This document shows positions 38,109-47,105 of a DNA stretch of 64,000 bases, piece by piece (position 1 is the first letter of the stretch; each line of letters starts with the position of its first letter). A program made the translations under genes and the position numbers. The stretch is from Bacteroidota bacterium (GTDB taxonomy: Bacteria; Bacteroidota; Bacteroidia; Bacteroidales; UBA12077): positions 138,316 through 202,315 of the forward strand of contig JAHLLG010000006.1 in the NCBI GenBank assembly GCA_020444275.1, read 5' to 3'. The notes beneath the pieces are model-generated. The model did not search any database. It was not told where the DNA came from and worked only from the letters and a program-made list of their open reading frames with translations.

Positions 38109-38179
38109 AAGTTTCAGGTTTAAGGTTAAAAGTTGTATGCAATTTAAAACCTGAGACCTGAAACTTGTAACCTGAAACT
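38109..38179 (+). repeat. Imperfect 27-bp inverted repeat within the V-ATPase operon
   Basis: Between subunits B and D the arm 38109-38135 pairs with 38140-38166 around a four-base loop. The outer 11 bases (AAGTTTCAGGT/ACCTGAAACTT) are perfect and the inner part has several mismatches. A third copy of the ACCTGAAACT unit follows at 38170-38179. There is no T tract, so it is not a simple terminator. It could stabilise or process the A-B part of the message, or be a copy of a short interspersed repeat. Confidence 0.7.
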
Positions 38180-38186
38180 ATAAAGT

Positions 38187-38786
38187 ATGGCAATAAAATT
38201 TCAATATAATAAAACATCCTTACAACAATTAAACAAGCAGCTTAAAATTCGTTTAAGAGCTTTGCCAACACTGCAAAGTAAAGAGGCAGCTCTTCGAATG
38301 GAAGTTAAGCGAGCTAAAGACCAGTCAGAAGCCTTACTTGAGAAGCTGGAAAAACGCATGAAGGACTACGAGGCCATGGTAAGGTTATGGGGTGAGTTTG
38401 AAGAAGATTTGATAACTGTAAGCGATGTTAAAATGAGCGTGAAGAAAATTGCAGGTGTGAAAACACCCATTTTAGATGATGTAATTTTCGACATTAAGGA
38501 ATTTAGCCTTTTCAATAAACCGAGTTGGTTTTTACATGGTGTTCAAATTCTCCAATCTCTTGTAAAAATATCTATTGAAAGTGAATTCTTTTTACGTAAG
38601 ATGGAACTTTTAGATTTTGCAAGAAAGAAAACTACTCAAAAGGTGAATCTTTATGAAAAGGTTCAGATTCCGGGATATGAAGAGGCGATTTCAAAAGTGA
38701 AGCGATTCTTGGAAGATGAAGAAAATCTTTCTAAATCGTCTCAAAAAATTGTGAAGAAACGTCAACAAAATATGGAGGCTGCGTAA
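38187..38786 (+). CDS. V-type ATPase subunit D
   Basis: Subunit D is the central rotor shaft, the counterpart of F-type gamma. The 199-residue protein has two long terminal helices that make the antiparallel coiled coil (about residues 6-70 and 125-190), with KTSLQQLNKQLKIR at the start and a basic C terminus, as in other D subunits. It lies just before subunit I and shares one base with it (TAATG). No gene for the shaft partner F is recognised in the operon. Confidence 0.92.
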   Translation: MAIKFQYNKTSLQQLNKQLKIRLRALPTLQSKEAALRMEVKRAKDQSEALLEKLEKRMKDYEAMVRLWGEFEEDLITVSDVKMSVKKIAGVKTPILDDVIFDIKEFSLFNKPSWFLHGVQILQSLVKISIESEFFLRKMELLDFARKKTTQKVNLYEKVQIPGYEEAISKVKRFLEDEENLSKSSQKIVKKRQQNMEAA

Positions 38787-40561
38787 TGATAGTACCAATG
38801 TTGAAATATTCTTTCCTAATCTATCATAAGGAGTATGTTCCATTTCTTGAGAAATTGCAGGAATTAGGTGTGCTTCATATTATAGAAAAAAAGAATGAGG
38901 TTGATGAAAATATAAAAATCTCACTGCATCAGATTAGTGAGATTAACAAAGCATTAAAGTTCTTAGGTAAGCGAAATCTGGAAGAATCTCCGGCAAAACC
39001 TGAAATGGATGGATTAGAAATAGTAGAATCCATTAAAAAGCTTACTGAAGAAATAAATGCTATTGAACAGGAGCAAATTTCATTAAATAAAGATATACAG
39101 AAAGCTCAACCCTGGGGAGATTATGATCCTCAAATGGAAGAGAAATTTGCACAAAAGCAGATTTATTTAAAGTATTTCGTATGCGGTGAGAAAAAGTTTA
39201 ATCCTGAATGGAAAGAGAAATATCCTATTGAGATAGTGAATACTCAAGACGGATATGTCTATATCCTTGCGCTGCAGCGAGGTTCAAATCCTATCGACAT
39301 TGACGCTGAAGAAATAAAACTTCCGGAACAAAAATTATCGGAATTATTAACTAAGGACAGAGCGAATAAAGAACGTTTAGCAGAAATTGAAAAAACGTTT
39401 GATGAATATGCGATAAAATATCAGGATATTTTAAGAGAAACTCGTCGGAAGCTGCAGGAAAAAACTGATTTTGAATTAGCAATCAATCATACCGAAAAGC
39501 GAGCCGAAGAGAAGGTTATGCTTTTAGAAGGATGGATTCCTGAAGAGAAAAAAGAAGATCTTGAGGAGATGCTTAATAAGCAGGATGTTTACTATGTTTT
39601 GTCCCAACCAAAATCAGACGATAAGGTGCCAATAAAACTCAGAAATAATAAGTTTAATCGACTTTTTGAACCTATTGGGGATTTATTTTCTTTACCTGAT
39701 TATGAGGAGTTAGATTTAACACCGTTTTTTGCACCGTTCTTTATGTTATTCTTCGGATTCTGTGTGGGAGATACAGGATATGGATTGTTTATTCTTATTG
39801 CAACCCTAATCTTTAGAAGAAAAGCAAGTAAAGAATTAAAGCCATTGTTAACATTAGCATCTTATCTTGGGGCTGCTACAGTTTTAATGGGGTTCATTTC
39901 AGGAACATTTTTCGGTGTTGAACTTGTAAAAGTTGAGGCATATCCATTAAAAGATATTATCCTTGATCCTTTAAAACTATTCTGGTTATCAATAGGTATA
40001 GGTGGTTTACAAATATTCTATGGAATGTTTATTAAAGCTGCCAATCAGATTAAGCAAGGTGGATTAAAGTATGGTTTATCAACGATTGGTTGGATTTTAC
40101 TAATAATTAGCGGTGCACTAGCTGTTGTTTTTCCAATGATCAACATTAGCTTACCAAAAATTGTGATTCAAATATTATTTGGTATTAGCGGAGCATTAAT
40201 CCTAATTTTTGCTAATCCGGATATTAATATTTTTGCAAGTATTGGCTCAGGACTGTATGATGCTTATAATATGATTACAGGTGTATTTGGTGATCTACTA
40301 TCTTACATCCGATTATTTGCACTGGGAATTTCAAGTGCTATTTTAGGATTAGTATTTAACCAGATTGCAGCTCAATTTTTAGGCGGAAGTTTCTTAAGCT
40401 ATATACCATTTATCATTATTTTATTAATAGGACATGGATTGAATATTTTCCTTGCTAGTCTTGGAGCTTTTGTTCATCCATTACGTTTAACATTTGTTGA
40501 ATTTTATAAGAATGCCGGCTTCACTGGAGGTGGCAAACAATATAAACCTTTTTCAAAATAG
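38786..40561 (+). CDS. V-type ATPase subunit I (a-type stator)
   Basis: This 591-residue protein is the membrane stator that carries the ion half-channels. The first 320 residues are soluble and helical and bind the peripheral stalk. The rest holds about seven membrane helices. The essential Arg is in LLSYIRLFALGISSAI near residues 508-523, and FVHPLRLTFVEFYKN lies near the C terminus, both diagnostic. It is at the short end of the family's length range. It overlaps D by one base and is 33 bases before K. Confidence 0.96.
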   Translation: MIVPMLKYSFLIYHKEYVPFLEKLQELGVLHIIEKKNEVDENIKISLHQISEINKALKFLGKRNLEESPAKPEMDGLEIVESIKKLTEEINAIEQEQISLNKDIQKAQPWGDYDPQMEEKFAQKQIYLKYFVCGEKKFNPEWKEKYPIEIVNTQDGYVYILALQRGSNPIDIDAEEIKLPEQKLSELLTKDRANKERLAEIEKTFDEYAIKYQDILRETRRKLQEKTDFELAINHTEKRAEEKVMLLEGWIPEEKKEDLEEMLNKQDVYYVLSQPKSDDKVPIKLRNNKFNRLFEPIGDLFSLPDYEELDLTPFFAPFFMLFFGFCVGDTGYGLFILIATLIFRRKASKELKPLLTLASYLGAATVLMGFISGTFFGVELVKVEAYPLKDIILDPLKLFWLSIGIGGLQIFYGMFIKAANQIKQGGLKYGLSTIGWILLIISGALAVVFPMINISLPKIVIQILFGISGALILIFANPDINIFASIGSGLYDAYNMITGVFGDLLSYIRLFALGISSAILGLVFNQIAAQFLGGSFLSYIPFIIILLIGHGLNIFLASLGAFVHPLRLTFVEFYKNAGFTGGGKQYKPFSK

Positions 40562-41059
<498 letters not shown>

Positions 41060-41092
41060 AAAGAAACAAATAATATTTTTTTTCGTAACAAG

Positions 41093-41127
41093 AGACGGTG
41101 CAAATCAGACTGCACTGTCTTTTTTTT
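41093..41127 (+). terminator. Terminator between V-type and F-type ATPase operons
   Basis: AGACGGTGCA (41093-41102) pairs with TGCACTGTCT (41111-41120) with one G-T wobble and is followed by seven T residues. It separates subunit K from atpB and implies independent transcription of the two ATPases. Confidence 0.88.
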
Positions 41128-41162
41128 ATTTATATAAGTGAACGATTTTATGTTTTATTCCT

Positions 41163-41170
41163 TAAATTTG
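41163..41170 (+). promoter_or_regulatory. Bacteroidota -7 element for the F-type ATPase operon
   Basis: TAAATTTG matches TAnnTTTG exactly and lies 21 bases before the atpB ATG. No clear -33 TTTG is present. Together with the preceding terminator it supports a separate atpB-E-F-H-A-G transcript. Confidence 0.6.
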
Positions 41171-41191
41171 TAATTACTCAAAGCCTTTTAT

Positions 41192-42283
41192 ATGCAAAGA
41201 ATCCTTTTTAATATTGCGGTTGTTACCTTACTTTTACTTTCTGTACAAGGATTTGCAATCCCAGAGGATCCAACGCATAAAGAAGAACATAGCGAGCAGC
41301 AGGAAAATAAAAAGTTTAATCCGGGATCATTTATTTTTGATCATATTCAGGATAGTTATAGCTGGCATATTTTTACATATAAAGGGCACCATTATTCCAT
41401 ACCTTTGCCGATAATTATATATAGTAAAGACCAGGGATTGGTTTCATTTTGGTCTTCAAAAATTGCACATGGTCATAGCTATAAAAACTTCACGATTGCA
41501 CCGGAAGGTGAGTTTGCAAATAAAATTATCGAAGTAAATGAACATGGTGAGTTTGTGGCTCGACCATTTGATATTTCATTAACAAAGAATGTGGCTGCTA
41601 TAATTATATGTGGAGTTTTCATGATCATTCTTTTTATTTCGGTGGCTAAAACATATAAAAGAAGAGAAGGTATGCCTCCCAAAGGAATGCAATCGTTACT
41701 TGAACCATTAATCCTGTTTATTCGTGATGATATTGCTAAAAACAGTATTGGCGAGCATAGTTATGAAAAGTATACACCATTCTTACTAACTATATTTTTC
41801 TTTATTTTATTTAATAATTTATTAGGATTGGTGCCTATTTTTCCGGGAGGAGCTAATGTAACCGGAAACATTACCGTAACTATGGCGTTGGCATTAGCAA
41901 CTTTTATTACTACTACGTTTACAGGAAATAAAAACTACTGGAAGCATATCTTTAATCCCCCTGGAGTTCCCTGGTGGTTAAAGTTGCCGTTACCATTAAT
42001 TCCGTTTATAGAATTAATAGGAGTTATCATAAAACCATTTGTGTTAATGATACGTTTGTTTGCGAATATTTCAGCAGGACATATCATTGTATTAGGTTTC
42101 TTTAGTTTAATTTTTATTTTTGGAAACATGGACCCGAAGCTGGGATATGTAGTTTCTCCAGTTTCCATTGCATTTACAATATTTATGTCGATGCTTGAAT
42201 TGCTGGTGGCATTCATTCAGGCATATGTTTTTACAATATTATCAGCTATTTATTTTGGTATGGCTTCTGAATCTGAACATTAA
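41192..42283 (+). CDS. atpB: F-type ATP synthase subunit a
   Basis: Subunit a provides the proton half-channels against the c ring. The 363-residue protein has the long N-terminal extension usual in Bacteroidota: a signal-peptide-like helix (residues 1-22), then about 115 hydrophilic residues with several His (HKEEHSEQQ, HIQDSYSWHIF), before the first core helix near residue 132. The essential Arg is in MIRLFANISAGHI near residues 284-296, and GLVPIFPGGANVTGNI is the usual family loop. It is the first gene of the F operon. Confidence 0.97.
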   Translation: MQRILFNIAVVTLLLLSVQGFAIPEDPTHKEEHSEQQENKKFNPGSFIFDHIQDSYSWHIFTYKGHHYSIPLPIIIYSKDQGLVSFWSSKIAHGHSYKNFTIAPEGEFANKIIEVNEHGEFVARPFDISLTKNVAAIIICGVFMIILFISVAKTYKRREGMPPKGMQSLLEPLILFIRDDIAKNSIGEHSYEKYTPFLLTIFFFILFNNLLGLVPIFPGGANVTGNITVTMALALATFITTTFTGNKNYWKHIFNPPGVPWWLKLPLPLIPFIELIGVIIKPFVLMIRLFANISAGHIIVLGFFSLIFIFGNMDPKLGYVVSPVSIAFTIFMSMLELLVAFIQAYVFTILSAIYFGMASESEH

Positions 42284-42305
42284 ATATTCACTTAAAATTG
42301 ATATT

Positions 42306-42566
42306 ATGTTAACATTAGGAATTATTTTACAGGCAGCAGCAGCAAATTTTGCATTTGCAGAAATTGGTGCAGCAATTGGAGCAAGTGTAGCAGCAATTGC
42401 AGCAGCGTTTGGCATTGGTAAAATTGGTAGTAGTGCCATGGAATCTATTGCACGCCAACCAGAAGCTGCAGGTGATATTCGATCAAACATGATCGTTGCA
42501 GCTGCACTTATTGAAGGGGTTGCTTTCTTTGCTATTGTTGTGTGTTTTCTCATTCTATTTATTTAA
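42306..42566 (+). CDS. atpE: F-type ATP synthase subunit c
   Basis: This 86-residue two-helix proteolipid starts at the ATG at 42306; a longer in-frame upstream extension overlaps atpB and is not credible. The loop ARQPEAAG (residues 49-56) contacts the central stalk. The ion carboxylate is Glu70 in ALIEGVAFF. The Na+ signature is absent, because Gly follows the Glu where Na+ types have Ser, and helix 1 has no Gln at the matching position. A proton ring is therefore expected. A hairpin with a T tract follows at once. Confidence 0.96.
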   Translation: MLTLGIILQAAAANFAFAEIGAAIGASVAAIAAAFGIGKIGSSAMESIARQPEAAGDIRSNMIVAAALIEGVAFFAIVVCFLILFI

Positions 42567-42572
42567 GCATTT

Positions 42573-42614
42573 AAACTTTACAGAGCAGCGGTTGGCTGTC
42601 TGTAAAGTTTTTTT
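42573..42614 (+). terminator. Terminator-like hairpin between atpE and atpF
   Basis: A perfect 12-bp stem (AAACTTTACAGA, 42573-42584, with TCTGTAAAGTTT, 42599-42610) is extended inward by CAGC/GCTG and followed by seven T residues. It has the form of an intrinsic terminator yet lies inside the operon. Partial termination or 3'-end protection would raise subunit c mRNA over the rest, as the ring needs many c copies per complex. Confidence 0.85.
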
Positions 42615-42632
42615 AATTTAAAACATGTTGTT

Positions 42633-43127
42633 ATGGAACTGATAAAACCTGATCTGGGACTTTTAATATGGATGCTATTTTCCTTTAGTATTGTAGTGTT
42701 TGTTCTGGCAAAGTTTGCTTGGCGTCCAATTCTGGCTGCATTAAAACACAGGGAACGATCAATTCAAAGAAGTTTAGAAGCAGCACAAAGAGCAAAAGAT
42801 GAACTGGCTAAAATTGAATTTGGAAACGAAAAAATAACACAACTTGCTAAACTGGAAAAAGAAAACCTCTTGAAAGAGGCAAAAGAGATAAAAAATAATA
42901 TTATCGAAGAAGCTAAAGAAGCAGCTAAAATAGAAGCTAAGAAAATAATAGAAGAGGCTAGAAATAGTGTTGAACATGAAAAGAATCTGGTTATAAACGA
43001 TATAAAAAATCAAATAGCTTCTTTATCAGTCGATATAGCAGAAAAAATACTAAAGCAAAACCTGGGTGATGAATCAACTCAGAAACAGCTTATTGATGAA
43101 TTGGTTAAAGATATTGATTTGAATTAA
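42633..43127 (+). CDS. atpF: F-type ATP synthase subunit b
   Basis: Subunit b is the peripheral stalk. The 164-residue protein has one N-terminal membrane helix (about residues 9-28) with the family motif FAWRPILAAL just after it, then a long charged coiled coil rich in Glu, Lys and Ala, and a C-terminal region binding delta (EKILKQNLGDE). Length is normal. atpH starts 5 bases later. Confidence 0.96.
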   Translation: MELIKPDLGLLIWMLFSFSIVVFVLAKFAWRPILAALKHRERSIQRSLEAAQRAKDELAKIEFGNEKITQLAKLEKENLLKEAKEIKNNIIEEAKEAAKIEAKKIIEEARNSVEHEKNLVINDIKNQIASLSVDIAEKILKQNLGDESTQKQLIDELVKDIDLN

Positions 43128-43132
43128 AGTAA

Positions 43133-43696
43133 ATGCATAATAGCCAAATAAATACAAGATATGCAAAAGCTCTTTATCTGCTAGCCGAAGAAAAAGAATT
43201 ACTGGATTTAGTTAGGAGCGATATGGAGTCAATTCTCAAAGGGATTGAAGAAAACAACGATATTGAGATTTTGTTAGAGCATCCCGTAATAAAATCATCA
43301 AAAAAAGCACAGTTATTAGACGATATATTTAATGATACCTTGTCGGAACACACAAAGTCTTTTATAAAACTAATTGTTAAAAATAGACGCGAAAAACACT
43401 TAAAAAACATATGTAGAGTTTTCATAAGTTTATATAAAGACAAAAAGGGTATTAAAACAGCAGTTCTAACAACATCTTTCGATTTAACCAGAACACATAA
43501 AGAAAAAATAAAAAAATCAATCGAAGAAACTTTTAAATCTCCGGTTGAACTCGATACCAAAGTTGATAAATCAATAATTGGTGGTATGCTTATTCAGATA
43601 GATGACAAATTATTGGATTTAAGTGTGGCAAGACAAATACAGGAACTAAAAAATCAGTTCTTAAATATTGATTTTAATAATAAAAAGAATAAATAA
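43133..43696 (+). CDS. atpH: F-type ATP synthase subunit delta
   Basis: Delta caps the F1 head and joins it to the b stalk. The 187-residue protein has the N-terminal six-helix domain (INTRYAKALYLLAEEK near the start, LLEHPVIKSSKKAQLLDDIF) and the C-terminal domain with VDKSIIGGMLIQIDDKLLDLSVARQIQELK, the family signature. A 54-base gap containing a stable hairpin separates it from atpA. Confidence 0.96.
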   Translation: MHNSQINTRYAKALYLLAEEKELLDLVRSDMESILKGIEENNDIEILLEHPVIKSSKKAQLLDDIFNDTLSEHTKSFIKLIVKNRREKHLKNICRVFISLYKDKKGIKTAVLTTSFDLTRTHKEKIKKSIEETFKSPVELDTKVDKSIIGGMLIQIDDKLLDLSVARQIQELKNQFLNIDFNNKKNK

Positions 43697-43702
43697 AATC
43701 TG

Positions 43703-43734
43703 CCTGCCATCCCGATAATTTTTCGGGTGGCGGG
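43703..43734 (+). repeat. GC-rich hairpin between atpH and atpA
   Basis: The arm CCTGCCATCCCGA (43703-43715) pairs with TCGGGTGGCGGG (43723-43734), with one bulged T and one wobble, around an AT-rich loop. It is much more GC-rich than its surroundings and ends 16 bases before the atpA ATG. It resembles the inverted repeats scattered between genes in many Bacteroidota genomes; a role in translation of atpA is also possible. Confidence 0.65.
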
Positions 43735-43750
43735 TTTAAAAGCAATAGCT

Positions 43751-45334
43751 ATGGCAGGAATTAAACCAGGAGAAGTCTCCTCAATTTTAAAAAAGGAATT
43801 AGAAGGCTTTACAACAAATTCCGAACTAGAAGAAGTAGGTAGTGTTTTACAAGTTGGAGACGGCATAGCTCGAATTTATGGATTATCTAATGTACAATCC
43901 AACGAGTTAATTGAGTTTGAAAACGGAATGAAGGCGATCGTTTTAAACCTTGAAGAAGATAATATCGGAGTGGTACTTTTGGGATCTTCAGATGAAATTA
44001 AGGAGGGCGATAAGGTTAAACGTACTAAACGAATAGCTTCTATTAACGTTGGGGAAGGTTTGTTAGGAAGAGTTATAAACACTATTGGAGAACCTATTGA
44101 CGGGAAAGGTCCGGTTACCGGCGATCTTTACGAAATGCCTTTGGAAAGAAAGGCTCCTGGTGTAATTTATCGTCAACCTGTAAATGAACCCATTCAAACA
44201 GGAATAAAACCTATCGATGCTATGATTCCTATTGGCCGGGGTCAACGTGAGTTAATTATAGGCGACCGGCAAACAGGAAAGACAGCCATTGCTATCGATA
44301 CGATTATTAATCAGAAAGAATTTTATGATAAAGGCGAACCGGTTTATTGTATTTATGTTGCGATAGGTCAGAAAGGTTCAACCGTTGCGAATATTGCTGA
44401 TACTTTAGAAAAGCATGGAGCGATGGCATATACAACCATAGTTACCGCAACTGCATCGGATCCGGCTGCCTTGCAGTTTTATGCGCCTTTTGCCGGAGCC
44501 TGTATAGGCGAATATTTTAGAGATACAGGTAGACCAGCGCTAATAATATATGATGATTTATCGAAACAAGCGGTAGCCTATCGCGAGGTATCTTTATTAC
44601 TTCGTCGGCCACCAGGTCGTGAAGCATATCCGGGCGATGTATTTTATTTGCATTCAAGATTGCTGGAAAGAGCAGCCAAGATTATTCAATCCGATAAGAT
44701 TGCAGCTCAAATGAACGACTTGCCTGAATCATTAAAAGGAAAAGTTAAGGGTGGAGGCTCCTTAACTGCTCTACCAATAATTGAAACACAAGCTGGTGAT
44801 GTTTCTGCATATATTCCTACCAACGTAATTTCGATTACCGATGGGCAGATATTCTTAGAAACAGATCTGTTTAATGCTGGGGTAAAACCTGCTATTAATG
44901 TGGGGATTTCGGTTTCCAGAGTTGGTGGACATGCGCAAATCAAATCCATGAAAAAAGTTGCAGGAACCTTAAAACTCGATCAGGCCCAATACCGGGAATT
45001 AGAAGCGTTTGCGAAGTTTGGATCCGATTTGGATCCAGCAACCATGGCAGTTTTGGATAAAGGAGCCAAAAATGTAGAGATATTAAAACAAGGACAGTAC
45101 AAACCCGTATCTGTTGAAAAACAGATTGCAATTATTTATTGTGGAACAAAAGGGTTACTCGAGGATGTTCCTGTTGATAAAGTGAAAGAATTTGAGAAGG
45201 ATTTTCTGGATATGATGGAAACTCAACATGAAAAGGTACTCCATGAATTGAAATCTGGTAACTTATCTGATGAAGCAATTAAAGTAATTGAATTGGTAGC
45301 AAAAGATGTCGCTTTAAAGTATAAAGCAGATTAA
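43751..45334 (+). CDS. atpA: F-type ATP synthase subunit alpha
   Basis: The non-catalytic head subunit, 527 residues when started at ATG 43751 ([10 protein letters not shown]). An upstream in-frame GTG at 43727 lies inside the hairpin and is rejected. Walker A is GDRQTGKT at 171-178. Other alpha signatures are [47 protein letters not shown] and [19 protein letters not shown]. atpG follows after 3 bases. Confidence 0.98.
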   Translation: MAGIKPGEVSSILKKELEGFTTNSELEEVGSVLQVGDGIARIYGLSNVQSNELIEFENGMKAIVLNLEEDNIGVVLLGSSDEIKEGDKVKRTKRIASINVGEGLLGRVINTIGEPIDGKGPVTGDLYEMPLERKAPGVIYRQPVNEPIQTGIKPIDAMIPIGRGQRELIIGDRQTGKTAIAIDTIINQKEFYDKGEPVYCIYVAIGQKGSTVANIADTLEKHGAMAYTTIVTATASDPAALQFYAPFAGACIGEYFRDTGRPALIIYDDLSKQAVAYREVSLLLRRPPGREAYPGDVFYLHSRLLERAAKIIQSDKIAAQMNDLPESLKGKVKGGGSLTALPIIETQAGDVSAYIPTNVISITDGQIFLETDLFNAGVKPAINVGISVSRVGGHAQIKSMKKVAGTLKLDQAQYRELEAFAKFGSDLDPATMAVLDKGAKNVEILKQGQYKPVSVEKQIAIIYCGTKGLLEDVPVDKVKEFEKDFLDMMETQHEKVLHELKSGNLSDEAIKVIELVAKDVALKYKAD

Positions 45335-45337
45335 GAC

Positions 45338-46216
45338 ATGGCAAATTTAAAAGAAATACGCACCCGAATTGCTTCGGTTAAATCAACCCGGCAAATTACC
45401 AGTGCAATGAAAATGGTGTCTGCGGCAAAACTCAAAAAAACGCAGGATACTGTTATTCACCTGCGGCCATATGCAGGTAAACTTCATCATATCCTGTTTA
45501 ATATTAATCAAAGTATTGAGCAGGATGAGGAAAATATTTATGCTCGCAAGGATGATCCTGAAAAAGTTTTAATTGTATCTATCACATCAAATAAAGGCCT
45601 TTGTGGCGCATTTAATGCTAATGTAACCAAACGTGTAAGTGCCTTAATTAATGAGGAATATATTAAAAAGTATGATGAGGACCATATTGAAATATTTTCA
45701 ATTGGAAAAAAAGGAACCGAAACATACAAATCAAAAGGATTTAATCTTTTAGGATATAACAATGATATATTGGATGATCTAAGCTTCACTAAAGCATTAC
45801 CGCTTATCGAAGATATTATGCATAGGTATGTAAAAAGGGAATTTGACAAGGTTATGTTGGTGTATAACAGATTTAAGAACGCAGCAGTTCAGGTCTTATC
45901 TGTTGATTCATACTTACCAATAGAAATACCTGAAAATATTAAGCCCAACGAAAGCTTTGATTTTATTTTTGAACCTACGAAAGAATATATTGTAAAAGAA
46001 CTCATCCCAAAATCATTAAAAATACAGTTTTACGAAGCAATTCTGGAGTCACTGGCAGCAGAGCATGGAGCAAGAATGACGGCTATGCATAAAGCAACAG
46101 ACAACGCAACCTCACTTCTGAGAGAACTACAGCTGAAATACAATAAAGCACGACAAGCTGCTATTACCAATGAGATTCTGGAAATTGTCGGAGGAGCTGA
46201 AGCTTTAAGTAAGTAG
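45338..46216 (+). CDS. atpG: F-type ATP synthase subunit gamma
   Basis: Gamma is the central rotor shaft. The 292-residue protein begins with the conserved helix MANLKEIRTRIASVKSTRQI and ends with the family signature near residues 247-285 (ARMTAMHKATDNA, YNKARQAAITNEI). It is the last gene of this F cluster. No beta (atpD) or epsilon (atpC) gene follows, so the catalytic subunit must be encoded elsewhere, as in many Bacteroidota. Confidence 0.98.
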   Translation: MANLKEIRTRIASVKSTRQITSAMKMVSAAKLKKTQDTVIHLRPYAGKLHHILFNINQSIEQDEENIYARKDDPEKVLIVSITSNKGLCGAFNANVTKRVSALINEEYIKKYDEDHIEIFSIGKKGTETYKSKGFNLLGYNNDILDDLSFTKALPLIEDIMHRYVKREFDKVMLVYNRFKNAAVQVLSVDSYLPIEIPENIKPNESFDFIFEPTKEYIVKELIPKSLKIQFYEAILESLAAEHGARMTAMHKATDNATSLLRELQLKYNKARQAAITNEILEIVGGAEALSK

Positions 46217-46302
46217 CTTAATTGTTTTTTACATCCAAATCATATTAGGTTTAGTAGCATCTACTTGTTATATTCGCAAGTATATTATTGTGCATTTTTG
46301 AT

Positions 46303-46941
46303 ATGAGCAAGTATATTTTCGATTTAATAAGGCAGGGTGAGCATCAAGAGCTAGACTTTAAGCACTCCATAAACGACTCAAAAAAAATAGCGCGATCATT
46401 AGCTGCTTTTGCCAACAAAGATGGTGGAAAATTGCTGGTTGGGATAAGAGATAATGGAAGCATAGCCGGTGTGCGAAGCGATGAAGAATTTTATATGATT
46501 CAGGCTGCCGCTGAAATGTATTGTAAACCGTCACTTAAGTTTGAAACAAAGGTGTGGGAAATACAGGATAAAACAGTACTGGAAATAACGATTCCTAAAG
46601 TTTCAGCGGATAAACTGATTACAGCACCAGATAAGAACGGCAATTTTAAAGTTTATATTAGGGTAAATGACGAGAACTTTATCGTTAATAATATATTCTT
46701 AAAAGCCTGGAATAAGAAAAAGTTTGGAAAAGGTGTACTTATTCGATATGACGAACCGGAAAAAATCCTGTTTGAATATTTACAAAAGAATCAGAGTATT
46801 ACATTTTCAAAATTTTGTAAACTAACAAAATTGAATAGGTATAAGGCAGAAAAAATCTTAGTAAATATGGTAGTTTTAGAATTAATTAAAATTAATTTTT
46901 CTGAAAATCAGATCTCATATGAGTTGGTTAAAAAGCAGTAG
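46303..46941 (+). CDS. AlbA_2 (Schlafen-like) domain protein
   Basis: This 212-residue cytosolic protein has an AlbA_2/Schlafen N-terminal domain. It shows GEHQELDFKHSIND near the start and SLAAFANKDGGKLLVGIRDNGSIAGV near residues 33-58, the usual DNA- or nucleotide-binding core. The C-terminal part (about residues 145-210) looks like a small winged-helix domain (SFSKFCKLTKLNRYKAEKIL-like). The ATG at 46303 is preferred to an in-frame TTG at 46288. Such proteins are often transcription regulators or nucleic-acid-binding factors. It lies 86 bases after atpG; linkage to the ATPase is not implied. Confidence 0.85.
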   Translation: MSKYIFDLIRQGEHQELDFKHSINDSKKIARSLAAFANKDGGKLLVGIRDNGSIAGVRSDEEFYMIQAAAEMYCKPSLKFETKVWEIQDKTVLEITIPKVSADKLITAPDKNGNFKVYIRVNDENFIVNNIFLKAWNKKKFGKGVLIRYDEPEKILFEYLQKNQSITFSKFCKLTKLNRYKAEKILVNMVVLELIKINFSENQISYELVKKQ

Positions 46942-47105
46942 AACGTTCTAATGTAAACGTACTTATTGTAACACATTGTAATTAATGGATATATGTAAAA
47001 AATTAAATAACAAAATAATTTTATTATTAGGCACGTTTTTATATTTTTAGGGCCGAAAAAACGAAGAAGAAATAAATTTAATCCGATAACTAAAAATTTA
47101 ATACC

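Noticed and set aside
42168-42305. N-terminal extension of the c subunit
   Set aside because: It would overlap atpB by more than 100 bases and adds a Cys/Trp/His-rich stretch foreign to the family.
43727-43750. GTG start for atpA, 24 bases upstream
   Set aside because: It lies in the right arm of a hairpin and would add residues not found in alpha subunits; ATG 43751 gives the normal N terminus.
46303-46941. AlbA_2 protein as a defence-system component
   Set aside because: Some AlbA_2 proteins occur in defence islands, but the neighbours here are ATP synthase and a TPR protein with no nuclease, helicase or methylase.
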